DNA of 64,000 bases, taken from positions 12,769 through 76,768 of the forward strand of contig JASMDC010000015.1 of the NCBI GenBank assembly GCA_030753015.1, in the 5' to 3' direction. A program made the position numbers and the translations under genes. The first letter of the stretch is position 1, and each line of letters opens with the position of its first letter. The notes below the pieces were generated by a model. It saw only the letters and a program-made list of their open reading frames with translations, was not told the DNA's origin and made no database searches. Source of the DNA: Candidatus Undinarchaeales archaeon. GTDB lineage: Archaea; SpSt-1190; JASMDC01. Shown here one piece after another: positions 1-8,776 of the stretch.

Positions 1-1500
1 GTACCACATCTGCTACCTCGTCGAAGCGCTCATATCGATGGTAGACTTCACCGGGTTCGACGAGAGATACGCGGGTCCCGGGCACCCGGCGTACCATCCC
101 CGGATCATCCTGAAGCTGCTCGTGATGGGTGTCCTGGACAGGGTGCGCTCCTCGCGCAAGCTGGCCAGAAACGCTCGAGAGAACGTCGTCTACATGTACC
201 TCGCGGAGAAGCTGACGCCGGACTTCCGTACCATCAGCGACTTCCGCAAACAGAACGAGGAGCTCGTGAAGCAGCTCTTCAAGCACACGGTGGCGCTCGC
301 CAAACAAGAAGGGATGCTCGACCTTACACAGCTCGCGACGGACGGGACCAAGATCAAGGCCAACGCGGCCAACATGCGTTCGCTCACCCGGCAGGAGCTC
401 GAGTTCATGACACGGTTCGTCGACGAGGAGCTCGATGAGTGGGCCAAACAGGACCAGCTAGAGGACGAGGCGTTCGGCAGCCTGAGGGGATACGACCAGC
501 TCCCGGGCAAGGGCAAGCAGAAGATGCGGTCCGCAGTGCGGCACTATGTGAAGCAGACCAGGGAGAAGGGCGACTCGTTCGAGGAGGCGGCTTCCCGGAA
601 GCTGGAGGAAGCACGCCAGGAGATGGAGCGGCACGGCGTCGACAAAGTGAGCACGACGGACACCGACTGCCGCTTCATGAAGTCCAAGAAGGGGAAGATG
701 GAGTTCTCGTACAACCCCCAGGTCACGACGGACGGGAACGGCTTCATCCTCGCCTCTGACGTGTGCCAGAACAAGAACGATAAAAAACAACTACAGCCCC
801 AGGTGCTTCAGGCGGAAGAGAACCTCGGCCGGATACCCGAAGGAACGCCATGGAACTTCGACACAGGCTACTTCAGCGGTGACAACCTGGCCTTCCTCAA
901 GGAGAAGAAGATCAACGCGTACGTCGCAACAGAAAAGCCGAACCAAAACCCGTTCAGCGCCGACAAGTTCATCTACGACCCGGAGAAGAACGAATACACG
1001 TGTCCCGGGGGACACGTCATGAGATTCCTCAGCGAAAGACATGAGAATACCAGTGGCTATAGGTACAGTATCTACAAGTCCGATAGCTGCCACACGTGCC
1101 CGCACCAGGGATCATGCACAAAACAAAAGAAAGGTATCCGTTATCTTAAGATCTATCCGCACCCCGAGCTCAGGAAGGAGATGATCGACAAGATGCATAC
1201 CAAGAAGGCGAAGAAGACATACCGTCGGCGCAAGGAGACCGTCGAACCGGCGATAGGATGCATCAAATACAACCAGGGGCTCAATGAGTTCCTCACGAGG
1301 GGCCTTGGAACGGTGAGAACGGAGTTCAGGCTGGCCTGTACGGCCCTCAACATCAAGAAGCTGTGGTTGCGAACGCGGGGAAGGGTGACGGATGTGGTCG
1401 GAGTCGCCCCTGTGTCTGTAGACCCGTGTTAAGGGTCCTCTTTCACATCAATAGATTGGTGTATGGCATCGAATTGTCGGACAGCCTGTTTAGCCTCAGG
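1..1500 (+). mobile_element. Right part of an IS1182-like insertion sequence
   Basis: The element begins outside the window. Its right end must lie between the transposase stop at 1432 and the stop codon of the neighbouring MBL gene at 1507, because that gene looks intact. The terminal inverted repeat cannot be defined without the other end, so the right boundary given here is approximate. The gap 1433-1506 contains no gene. Confidence 0.55.
2..1432 (+). CDS. IS1182-like transposase, 5' end cut by window edge
   Basis: DDE transposase that would cut and paste its own element. The frame is open from base 2, and the residues before the first ATG (position 38) look like real transposase sequence, so the true start lies upstream of the window. 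Counting from that ATG, the N-terminal InsH/DUF772-type region contains HPRIILKLL and RSSRKL, the first catalytic Asp is D102 in LATDGTKIKA, the second is in WNFDTGYFSGDN, and the C-terminal Glu region reads RKETVEPAIG followed by FLTRGL. A Cys cluster (CPGGH, CHTCPHQGSC) sits between the second Asp and the Glu region, as in many IS1182 members. Family assignment is from motif memory; the catalytic core appears complete. Confidence 0.85.
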   Translation, partial: YHICYLVEALISMVDFTGFDERYAGPGHPAYHPRIILKLLVMGVLDRVRSSRKLARNARENVVYMYLAEKLTPDFRTISDFRKQNEELVKQLFKHTVALAKQEGMLDLTQLATDGTKIKANAANMRSLTRQELEFMTRFVDEELDEWAKQDQLEDEAFGSLRGYDQLPGKGKQKMRSAVRHYVKQTREKGDSFEEAASRKLEEARQEMERHGVDKVSTTDTDCRFMKSKKGKMEFSYNPQVTTDGNGFILASDVCQNKNDKKQLQPQVLQAEENLGRIPEGTPWNFDTGYFSGDNLAFLKEKKINAYVATEKPNQNPFSADKFIYDPEKNEYTCPGGHVMRFLSERHENTSGYRYSIYKSDSCHTCPHQGSCTKQKKGIRYLKIYPHPELRKEMIDKMHTKKAKKTYRRRKETVEPAIGCIKYNQGLNEFLTRGLGTVRTEFRLACTALNIKKLWLRTRGRVTDVVGVAPVSVDPC

Positions 1501-1506
1501 AGGATG

Positions 1507-2199
1507 TCACACATCTTGCGCCCGGTCGGCGAGCGCTCTCTCGAGCACCGAGGCCGGGAACGGTCGTCCGTGCCCGGGGTGGACCGTCTCTGCGTGCAGG
1601 TCCAGCAGACGGGACCAGGAATGGTACACCTGTCCGACGTCCTCGGCGAACACGGGCATGCCCGGCCCCCGCCGCATAGGGAGGCCGTTCATCGCGAGGT
1701 CCCCCACAATTGCGTCGCCGCTCTCCAGCACCACCGAGACGGAACCGTGGGTATGGCCGGGTGTATGGACTACCCTGCCCGCAACACCCCAGCGGGCGAG
1801 GCCGGTGCGCTCTCCCAGGACGACGTCCACCTCGGGCCAGGTGAGGGGTCCGAACGCACGCGCGGGAGCGAGCAGGATGCGCAGGAGCGAGCCCCAGGCA
1901 GAGGTCCCCGGCGGTAACGGCGAAGCCTCCGGGAGAGTGGCGGCCGCCCGCTCGTGCATGGCGACGTCGCACCCAGTGGCCTTCACGACAGCGTCGGCGC
2001 AGCCACCGTGGTCGAAATGAGCGTGGGTGATGATAAGGAGGTCGAGGGGCCGACCATCGAGGGCCCGGATCAGCGCCGAGATGAACCGTCGTGCCACAAC
2101 CGACATGCCAGCATCGACCAGCACGGTGCCCTTGTCCAGAACGAGGTGAGCGGTGGTGAACGCCATGGTGAGGGGGATGATGCGGACCGTGGCGCTCAC
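1507..2199 (-). CDS. MBL-fold metallo-hydrolase
   Basis: 230-aa metallo-beta-lactamase-fold hydrolase, probably cytoplasmic. The metal-binding HxHxDH motif is HAHFDH at residues 59-64; further ligands are in HTPGHTHG and in GDLAMNG, and a late His is in HPGHGRPFP. The GTG start overlaps the stop of the upstream membrane glycosyltransferase gene (GTGA), so the two are translationally coupled and probably co-transcribed. The substrate cannot be read from sequence; the family includes glyoxalase II, lactonases and RNases. An IS element lies just beyond its 3' end. Confidence 0.85.
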   Translation of the reverse strand: MSATVRIIPLTMAFTTAHLVLDKGTVLVDAGMSVVARRFISALIRALDGRPLDLLIITHAHFDHGGCADAVVKATGCDVAMHERAAATLPEASPLPPGTSAWGSLLRILLAPARAFGPLTWPEVDVVLGERTGLARWGVAGRVVHTPGHTHGSVSVVLESGDAIVGDLAMNGLPMRRGPGMPVFAEDVGQVYHSWSRLLDLHAETVHPGHGRPFPASVLERALADRAQDV

Positions 2200-3821
2200 C
2201 CCTCGCGCGCAAGGAAGAGGAAGGCGGTCTGGCCGTTGGGGAAGGTGACGTTCTTACGGACCACAAGCCCCAGATCATCGAACCTGCACGCTTCGTCCAG
2301 CTGCCAGCCCTGGAGGTACACCATGTAGAGCACACCTGGCCGGCCGCCGTCCTGGCGGTAGGTACAGGGTGCCGTGATGCGGTAGGGGGTGCCCTCCCAG
2401 CTCTTGCGCTGGGTCATGACCGGATCGCGGGCGGTCCAGAACTGGAGGAACTTGTCGGTGCGCCGGATGTTGTCGGGGATGCGGACCTCGTCCCACGAGC
2501 CCTCCTCATCGCGCAGGTAGTCCCTGACCTCGTCCCACCCCGTGTCCCAGTAGTAGTTGACACTGGGATCTGCGGGGTAGACCGTGAAGTAGTACCCCAG
2601 GTAGTAGCCGACCAGAAGGCAGGACACAGCCAGGAACGGCAGCTTGAGCCCGATGTCCCTGAGCACAGGCTCGAGACGCGTCCATCCTATGGCCGCCGCA
2701 AGCTGGACGAAGGGCAATGCTACGGTGGTCCGTATGGAGTTGGGGATGCGGTCGATGGTGAGGCTCGCGGCCACGGGGACGAGCAGGAGCCCCCAGAGGA
2801 GTATGATGTGGACCGGGCGCCGCGCTCGTGCCATGTGCACGATGCCGGCCAGGAGAAGGAGCCCCTCGAAGAGGTGGAGCTTGCCCACAACCCGTGTCGT
2901 GTACCGCACCTGGGTGTCACCGCGGAGGAGGAGAAAGTCGGGGTGCAGGTGGGCGAGGTAGTTCTGTACGAACTGGAGGGTGTAGAGCACCGTGGGGCTC
3001 TCGATGCCCATGTCTGAGTATCGCGAGCGCTGCCACATGAGCACGTCCTCGGTGAAGATGGACACGAGCTTGAAGCGGGCATTGGCCGCCTCGGGCATGG
3101 TGACGTAGGTGGATGCCAGGGGCGCGACCAGGACGGCGAACACCACGAGCGCGAGTAGGACGTCGTTCAGACGGGCCCGCACCAGGTCCCGTCGTACGAA
3201 GAGCACACCGGCAAAGAACGTCGGGATGAAGAACCGCGGGATCGCGTACGCATAGAGCGCCAGCGCCAGGGGGAGCGGTGCGGCCAGCATCGCTCGCCTG
3301 CGTCCCCGCAGCCCCGCCTCCAGCAGGTACCAACCCAGGGCGATGAAGAGCGGCACGGGCACAGGATCCCAGGCCACCCTGCTCAGGTGGTGGTGCCAGG
3401 GGGAGACCGCCAGCATCAGTGCTGCCGCGAGCCCGGCCTGTCGGCCTGCAAGCGCCCTGCCGAGCACGAACGCGGCCCCCACGCCCAGGGTGCCGAACAC
3501 GACCGCCGGGAACCGCACGCCCCAGGGGCCGAGCCCGAAGAGCATCAGCGAGGGTATGGTTGCGTAGATGTATAGCGGGTTCTTGTACTCGCCCAGGGAG
3601 AGGAAGAGGATGGGGTACGGCTCGTTGTGCATGTCCTCGCCCGTGAGCAGGAGCGAATAGGCGTCGTAGCCGATGGACAGCTCGTCAGGGATGAGACCGG
3701 GGGGCACCGATGTGAGCCAGACGATGCGCAGCAGCAAGGCCAGCGCCATCACCGCGGCAACGTCGCGGGAGGGTGTGAACGCCCGGAGGATTGAGGACCC
3801 TTTTCCCTGCCCGGAGCCCAT
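2196..3821 (-). CDS. GT39-like polytopic membrane glycosyltransferase
   Basis: 541-aa integral membrane protein with about ten hydrophobic segments, of the ArnT/PMT (GT39, GT-C fold) kind that moves sugars from lipid carriers. The first extracytoplasmic loop carries PPGLIPDE, whose Asp-Glu is the usual catalytic position, followed by GYDAYSLLLTG. The reading frame continues upstream, but that part overlaps the DUF3467 promoter and gene, so I start at ATG 3821, about 26 nt from a TATA-like box at 3843-3851. A paralogue of almost the same length with the same GYDAYS-LLTG block lies at 62325-63944. Role in protein or lipid glycosylation is inferred. Confidence 0.8.
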   Translation of the reverse strand: MGSGQGKGSSILRAFTPSRDVAAVMALALLLRIVWLTSVPPGLIPDELSIGYDAYSLLLTGEDMHNEPYPILFLSLGEYKNPLYIYATIPSLMLFGLGPWGVRFPAVVFGTLGVGAAFVLGRALAGRQAGLAAALMLAVSPWHHHLSRVAWDPVPVPLFIALGWYLLEAGLRGRRRAMLAAPLPLALALYAYAIPRFFIPTFFAGVLFVRRDLVRARLNDVLLALVVFAVLVAPLASTYVTMPEAANARFKLVSIFTEDVLMWQRSRYSDMGIESPTVLYTLQFVQNYLAHLHPDFLLLRGDTQVRYTTRVVGKLHLFEGLLLLAGIVHMARARRPVHIILLWGLLLVPVAASLTIDRIPNSIRTTVALPFVQLAAAIGWTRLEPVLRDIGLKLPFLAVSCLLVGYYLGYYFTVYPADPSVNYYWDTGWDEVRDYLRDEEGSWDEVRIPDNIRRTDKFLQFWTARDPVMTQRKSWEGTPYRITAPCTYRQDGGRPGVLYMVYLQGWQLDEACRFDDLGLVVRKNVTFPNGQTAFLFLAREG

Positions 3822-3842
3822 GGCACACGGAGGACCGCGACC

Positions 3843-3852
3843 TTTCTTAAAG
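3843..3852. promoter_or_regulatory. Shared TATA-like box for two divergent leaderless genes
   Basis: The box TTTCTTAAAGA reads as a usable TATA element on both strands. It lies about 26 nt from ATG 3821 on the minus strand and about 27 nt from ATG 3874 on the plus strand. Both are the archaeal spacing for leaderless transcription, and no other AT-rich box is present in the 52-nt gap. Confidence 0.6.
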
Positions 3853-3873
3853 ATGACGCGACCACCGGCCCTT

Positions 3874-4224
3874 ATGGACGAGGAGGAGATGCCCCAGGTG
3901 GTGTTCAAGGAGCGGGAGGGATATCGGACGGTGAACGTCAACGGCGTGTTCGGCGGCCCGCGGCCAGGATTCTTCGAGGTGATCGTGTTCTCGGAGGAGA
4001 CCGATCCTACCGAGGCGTTCGGCACGGCCGCCATCGATCCGGGACAAGCGGTGTTCAGGCGCACGGCCGAGGTACGGTTGGTAATCGATCCCTACCAGGC
4101 CAAGAGCATCGCCGCGTGGCTTTCTCGTAACGTGGAGGAGTACGAGCGCACGTTCGGCCCCATCACGGGACCGAGCGGCTCGAGCCCACGGGAGCACGAC
4201 AGCGCCGACACCATGTTCCGGTGA
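3874..4224 (+). CDS. DUF3467 family protein
   Basis: 116-aa protein matching the DUF3467 pattern: a central EVIVFSEETDP strand region, a TAEVRLVIDPYQAKSIAAWL helix region and a C-terminal EEYERTFGPI helix. Members are small proteins of unknown biochemical role found in bacteria and archaea. I chose ATG 3874 over ATG 3853 because 3874 lies 27 nt from the TATA box at 3843-3851 and would be a leaderless start. Divergent from the GT39-like gene, sharing its promoter. Confidence 0.75.
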   Translation: MDEEEMPQVVFKEREGYRTVNVNGVFGGPRPGFFEVIVFSEETDPTEAFGTAAIDPGQAVFRRTAEVRLVIDPYQAKSIAAWLSRNVEEYERTFGPITGPSGSSPREHDSADTMFR

Positions 4225-4279
4225 CCGGGGCCGCTCCTGGGCCAGCTTTAAGAACCTTCACGTGCTATGGGAGTGTACC

Positions 4280-4834
4280 ATGTCGACCTTCTGCGAGTAC
4301 GAGTTCCAGTGCGAGTGCGGTGCCACCTTCAAGGCGAAACTGTGGGAGAGCGTCAACGTCACCAAGGACCCGGACCTGCGCCAGCTCGTGCTCGACGGCC
4401 AGCTGAACGTGGTCACATGCCCGGAGTGCCAGGTCGCGGAGCGCATCGAAAAGGTGTTCCTCTACCACGACATGGAGCGCGGTATCCTGGCGTTCGTCTA
4501 CCCGGAGGGCAAGGGGGAGGAATGGAAGTCCAAGGACGAGGACGCCATCAAGCAGGTCACGGAGTTCCTCGAGAGCCTCAGGGGCGAGGATGGCGTGTCC
4601 TCCGAGGTAAAGGTCGTGTTCGGGCTGGAGGCGTTGCGCGAGCTCGTGGCTGCCCAGGGCAACGAGCCGACCGGGGCCGCGGACAGGAAACCGATCGCAG
4701 CGCACGCCCGAGCGGTGTGCGGCTGCGGCTGCCAGGACGATGCGGAGGAGAAGCCCAAGAAGAAAGCGAAGAAGAAATCCGCGCCGAAGAAGAAGCCCGC
4801 GAAAGCGAAGAAAGGGGCCAAGAAGAAGGCCTGA
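4280..4834 (+). CDS. CpXC zinc-ribbon protein with histone-H1-like Lys/Ala tail
   Basis: 184-aa protein. The N-terminal CpXC domain has CECGATF near residue 12 and CPECQ near residue 51, the expected paired zinc ligands. A Cys-rich spot VCGCGCQDD near residue 150 is followed by a tail of about 30 residues made almost only of Lys, Ala and Pro (AKKKSAPKKKPAKAKK), which would bind nucleic acid non-specifically. A TATA-like box (CTTTAAGAA) is at 4246-4254. A second small zinc-ribbon protein with the same kind of tail is at 22791-23027. Function unknown; nucleoid association is an inference. Confidence 0.75.
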   Translation: MSTFCEYEFQCECGATFKAKLWESVNVTKDPDLRQLVLDGQLNVVTCPECQVAERIEKVFLYHDMERGILAFVYPEGKGEEWKSKDEDAIKQVTEFLESLRGEDGVSSEVKVVFGLEALRELVAAQGNEPTGAADRKPIAAHARAVCGCGCQDDAEEKPKKKAKKKSAPKKKPAKAKKGAKKKA

Positions 4835-4885
4835 GCCTGCAGGCCTGACAGTACATTTAAATAACTCAGTCACACAGCATGCTCC

Positions 4886-5419
4886 ATGGCGGACGACGAG
4901 CCCTCTGGTCTCGACGCACTGGAGGCACAGATCACCTCCTACACCGACCACAAATACTTCATCCCCGTGGCCCTGGTGGCGATCCTGGTGCTCTACGGAG
5001 CAAGCCTTGCATCCTACACGGGGTTGTGCGAGGTGGCCGGGATGACCGAGGCGATCTCGATCTTCGAACCGACCTCCATGCCCGAGAACTCCGCCTGCAA
5101 GTACGCGATCAAGCCCCTGCTCATCCTCACCGGCCTGCTGCTGGTGTTCGTGGTGCCCGGGTACGCCTGGACCATCGGACTGTTCGACGACGAGGAGATC
5201 GACGCCATCGAGCGGTTCACCATCGCGTTCGCGGTGTCCATCGCCCTGGTGGTGCTGTCCATCATCTACCTGAACATGCTGATGGGCATCAAGATAACCC
5301 GGCTCACCGTTATCGGTGACATCACCCTCATCACGCTGCTGGGCCTTGCCTACTGGGGCTGGAAGCGCGAGGGCTGGTTCGGCGGGAAGGTGCCGGCGGC
5401 AAAGGCCGCGAGCGACTGA
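4886..5419 (+). CDS. DUF1616-like membrane protein
   Basis: 177-aa integral membrane protein with four predicted hydrophobic helices near residues 25-45, 73-95, 110-132 and 140-158. The block VPGYAWTIGLFDDEE followed by IERFTIAFAVSIAL is the DUF1616 signature (FLPGY ... LDGIERIALSFGLSI in other archaea). The TATA box ATTTAAATA at 4854-4862 sits 28 nt upstream of the ATG, giving a leaderless start. DUF1616 proteins occur near archaeal surface glycosylation genes, but the function is not known. Confidence 0.75.
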   Translation: MADDEPSGLDALEAQITSYTDHKYFIPVALVAILVLYGASLASYTGLCEVAGMTEAISIFEPTSMPENSACKYAIKPLLILTGLLLVFVVPGYAWTIGLFDDEEIDAIERFTIAFAVSIALVVLSIIYLNMLMGIKITRLTVIGDITLITLLGLAYWGWKREGWFGGKVPAAKAASD

Positions 5420-5468
5420 ACCCGTTCTTCGGATACGGGATGTCTAATCTACTCCTGTAGGTTTGTCC

Positions 5469-5669
5469 CTATTCGCCCACTGTCGAATCGATCCAGTCGG
5501 AGCTGGGGTTCATGTTCGTGAGGGTTCCGTCGTTGCTGTCCCTGGAATCGCTCGCCGTGGACCCTGAGCCATCGTCGAGCTTGAGTAAATACGTGATGGG
5601 GAAAGAGGAGCTGTTCCTCCGACGGAGCGTCAACTCAAGCGGTCCAGATTGAGGCCGGGAGCGCACTAC
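5469..5669 (-). pseudogene. Decayed LamG/concanavalin-like domain remnant
   Basis: In the same frame as the adhesin that ends at 5676, and beyond its stop, the minus strand reads LLKLDDGSGSTASDSRD, then NDGTLTNMNPSSDWIDSTVGE. This is the opening of a LamG domain (compare the common WxFDEGSGTTATDxSGNGNDGTL pattern). It is flanked by in-frame TAG stops at 5676-5678 and 5670-5672 and ends at another TAG where the domain should continue. It has no start signal of its own. I read it as a fossil of a longer adhesin. The rest of the 5420-5675 gap holds nothing else I can support. Confidence 0.6.
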
Positions 5670-5675
5670 CTACGG

Positions 5676-8600
5676 CTAATCGTTGTCGCTGATGTTCGCA
5701 GTCACGTCGTCCGGGTTCAAGGTGTTGTAGTCTCCATCACTACTGGAGGCAGCTCCATTAGTGATCAGGACCGTGTGCGGGTTCACCTCGACGACACCGT
5801 CGTCCACGGCAGTCACCGTCACCGTCTGCGGCGTGTTCCAGGGGTTCGGGGCCCCCGGATTGAACGTCACCGAGGACGGGTCTACGGTCGCGCCTTCGGT
5901 CTCGTCGGCCGAGGAGATGGCGATCGTGACGTCATCCGTCGGTTTACTGGTGAGGACGATCGTATAGGTGTCCGAAGTCGCACTTTCCTCGTTCACGTCG
6001 GTCGAGCCGCCCGACTCGGCTACCGTGATGCTGGCATCTTCGTCATCGGTAATCGTTGCGGTCACCTGCTGAGTACCGCTCTCGGCGGCGTTCGCTGCCG
6101 GGCCCACGGTGTCTATGTCCACGATGACCGTCTCGACATCGTCATCGTAATCGTCGTTGACACCAGTGATGGTGACCGAGTTGGACGTGGTCTGGCCCGC
6201 TGAGATGGTCAGGCTCGTGCCCGAGCGGGTGTAGTCGTCCGAGAGGGTCGCCGTCCCGGAGAACGCCAGTGTTATCGTGACCTCGGCCGCTACCTCCGTG
6301 TTCGCGGACGCGCTCACTGTAGCCGTGCCTCCGTCCTCCGCCAGCGGGGAACCCGAGAGGCTGAGGGTGATGGCAGCTACGTCGTCGTCGGTGACGCTGA
6401 CCGATACGCTGCCAAGGGCATAGCCGTTGTAGTCGCTGTTGGAGCTCGTTACGGTATGGGTGATAGTGCTTATCTCGGGCGACGTCTCGTCGTCCGAGTC
6501 GTCCTCCGCCGTTACGGTCACGATCTGCGTCGAGTCCCAGTCACCCGAGTCGAAGCTGAGGGCCGTCATGGACTGGAGGTCGGCGTCGTTACCGATGGTC
6601 ACGGTGACGGTCGTGTTGGGATCGCTCCCGAGGACCACGGTGTAGCTGTCGGTGGCCCCGCCCTCGGTGACGGCCGTAGAGCCGCCGGACTCGGTGAGCG
6701 TCATACTAGCGGTATCGTCGTCGGTGATGGTCACACCCACCCCAACGAAGCCCGAACTGTACTTGGAATCGGTGCTGGAGAAACTGTTCCAGATGTAATG
6801 CTGGTGCGTCGCCGCCTCGTCGACATCATCGTCGGTGGCCGTAACGGTCACCTGCTGGCTCACGTTCCAGTTGCCCGATGTGAACGTCAGCTGGCTCATG
6901 GCCTCGTACTGCTCGTCGAAGTCGACGATGGTGATGGTCACGGTCTCGACGGGCTCGCTGGTGAGCAGGATATCGTAGTATCCGTCGCCCGTCTGTCCCT
7001 CGGCAACGTCCGTATCGGTGTCGGGCACGCTCGTGCCCGCCGAGTCGTCATCGGTGATGCTGACCGACACGGACGAGAGCGACATACCACTGTACTTGCT
7101 GTCGGTGCTTGCCACGCTGTGCGAGACCGTCCCGGTGTGCGGGTCGGTCGTCTCGTCGATGTAGTCCTTGAACGCCGTGACCGTGACGGTCTGCGTCGAG
7201 TCCCAGTCGCCGTCGGTGAAGGTCAGGCTGCTCTTGTCGGTGTACGCCTCGGTGTCATCGGTGACCGTGACGACGACATCGTAATACGGCTTGGTATCGA
7301 GCACGACAGTGTAGGTGTCGGTATCGGTGGTGCCGTCCTCGGTGACCGCGGTGGACCCGCCGGACTCTGTGAGCGTGATGCCCGAGACGTCCTCGTCATA
7401 GACCTCGGGATTGATCTGGCGCGACTGGCCGTCATATAGGGTATCGCTGCTCGCAGCGGTGTGTGTGATATGACCGTAGTGCAGTCCGTCCCCGGTCGCC
7501 TCGTCATAGTCGTCATCGACCACAGAGAAGCTCACGGTCTGGTAGTCGTCCCAGTTGCCGCCGCCGCCGCCGGTGAAGATGAGCGTCGTTGAGCTCGTGA
7601 TGCTGAGCTCGGAGTGGTGGTCGACGGTCTCTGCGAGCGTGACCGTGACCGTGTCGGTGGGATCGCTGTTCATCTTGACCTTATAGGTCGTGCTCTGCGC
7701 CTGGCCCGGCACCTCGAAGACAACAGGCGTGCTGTTGTCGATGACGATGCTCGAGGAGTCGTCGTCGGTGATCGTGACCGTCGCTGACTGTCCCGCCTGG
7801 TTGTAGGCGATGTTGGAGACGCTCTGTATAGTCGCGATGACCGTCTCATCGTCCTCGTCCACCCGGTCGTGTGTGGAGGTGACGGTGATGTTCCGCTCGA
7901 GGTCGCCCTGCGGGATGGTCACCTCGTAGGCATCGAGGCTGTAGTCGGTGCCATCTATGGCAGTACCACTGATCGTGTATACGACATGAACGTCCAGGTC
8001 GTTGTGCCCGGAGAGACGCGCGGTGATCGTGGACGTGCCGGCGTCCTCTTCGACGGCCCCGGCGGAGACGATGAGGCTGATCGACTCTGGGTCCTGGCCG
8101 CCTTCGATCTTGCCCGAGCAGATGGCCGTCTCTGCGTGGTCGCCGATGGCGTTGAACACGTCGAAGGTGACCTTGACCTTTGCACGATACCCATTGCCGT
8201 GGTGGAGGTCAACCATCCCGGCGCCCACGTCCTCGATGGAAAGTGTGCTGATCTCGCCCTCGGACACGTTCTGTTCGAGACAGCCGCTGGTCGTGTCGCC
8301 CCCAGTGTTGTAGTAGTCGCAGTTGTAGCCGCGCTCCGTCCATGTCACGTGCACGCCTTCAGGGTACTCTACGTCGACGTTGCGAACGCGTATGGACATA
8401 CCTCCACCGTTCTGGATACGGAGCTTGAAAGAGCTGTCACGGTCATCCGCGTCAGGATTGTCGACGGTGATGTCCCAGATGCCCGTCGTCCCCGTGGCAC
8501 GGAACTGGTGGTCGCGGTAGTGCATCTTCTCGAATCCCACACATCCGGTCTTGCGGTACGTGGACGGATTGATGATGCCCGCCGAGTAGAGCGCGGCTCC

Positions 8601-8690
8601 CGCGATGACGATGATGATGAACATCCACCCGTAGCTCATCAGGAACTCAAGGGAGGCCTGTGCACGTTTTGTCACAGTAAATATAACCAT
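5676..8690 (-). CDS. Pilin-type signal protein with seven Calx-beta-like repeats (adhesin)
   Basis: About 1004-aa surface protein. The N-terminus KRAQASLEF followed by a hydrophobic helix is an archaeal class III signal: cleavage is expected after the Ala of KRA, with Glu at +5, so the protein should enter a type IV pilus-like structure. A roughly 200-residue pilin-like head follows. Then come seven repeats of about 110 residues, each closing with an acidic calcium-loop motif (TITDDDSSS, SITDDDSAG, TITDDDTAS, SVTDDDVAA, TITDDEDAS, ISDND). Several repeats open with LTESGGSTAV. ATG 8690 is chosen; a GTG at 8723 in frame is too close to the TATA box (8725-8733). The protein ends exactly at a repeat boundary, with a LamG fossil beyond. 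Confidence 0.85.
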   Translation of the reverse strand: MVIFTVTKRAQASLEFLMSYGWMFIIIVIAGAALYSAGIINPSTYRKTGCVGFEKMHYRDHQFRATGTTGIWDITVDNPDADDRDSSFKLRIQNGGGMSIRVRNVDVEYPEGVHVTWTERGYNCDYYNTGGDTTSGCLEQNVSEGEISTLSIEDVGAGMVDLHHGNGYRAKVKVTFDVFNAIGDHAETAICSGKIEGGQDPESISLIVSAGAVEEDAGTSTITARLSGHNDLDVHVVYTISGTAIDGTDYSLDAYEVTIPQGDLERNITVTSTHDRVDEDDETVIATIQSVSNIAYNQAGQSATVTITDDDSSSIVIDNSTPVVFEVPGQAQSTTYKVKMNSDPTDTVTVTLAETVDHHSELSITSSTTLIFTGGGGGNWDDYQTVSFSVVDDDYDEATGDGLHYGHITHTAASSDTLYDGQSRQINPEVYDEDVSGITLTESGGSTAVTEDGTTDTDTYTVVLDTKPYYDVVVTVTDDTEAYTDKSSLTFTDGDWDSTQTVTVTAFKDYIDETTDPHTGTVSHSVASTDSKYSGMSLSSVSVSITDDDSAGTSVPDTDTDVAEGQTGDGYYDILLTSEPVETVTITIVDFDEQYEAMSQLTFTSGNWNVSQQVTVTATDDDVDEAATHQHYIWNSFSSTDSKYSSGFVGVGVTITDDDTASMTLTESGGSTAVTEGGATDSYTVVLGSDPNTTVTVTIGNDADLQSMTALSFDSGDWDSTQIVTVTAEDDSDDETSPEISTITHTVTSSNSDYNGYALGSVSVSVTDDDVAAITLSLSGSPLAEDGGTATVSASANTEVAAEVTITLAFSGTATLSDDYTRSGTSLTISAGQTTSNSVTITGVNDDYDDDVETVIVDIDTVGPAANAAESGTQQVTATITDDEDASITVAESGGSTDVNEESATSDTYTIVLTSKPTDDVTIAISSADETEGATVDPSSVTFNPGAPNPWNTPQTVTVTAVDDGVVEVNPHTVLITNGAASSSDGDYNTLNPDDVTANISDND

Positions 8691-8776
8691 TGTTATATCA
8701 CGCGATATTATAGAGTTCTTCACGATATAAAACCTTTACCTGAAACGAACGCGCAACCGTCGCGCAACAATGAGAT

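Noticed and set aside
5469-5678. Pyrrolysine read-through of the TAG after the adhesin
   Set aside because: Three in-frame TAGs occur within 210 nt, the third breaks the LamG domain, and TAG ends many ordinary genes here, so decay is simpler.
6456-7439. 327-codon plus-strand frame inside the adhesin gene
   Set aside because: Repetitive His/Gly/Val/Arg composition is the antisense of Calx-beta repeats; no start signal or family.
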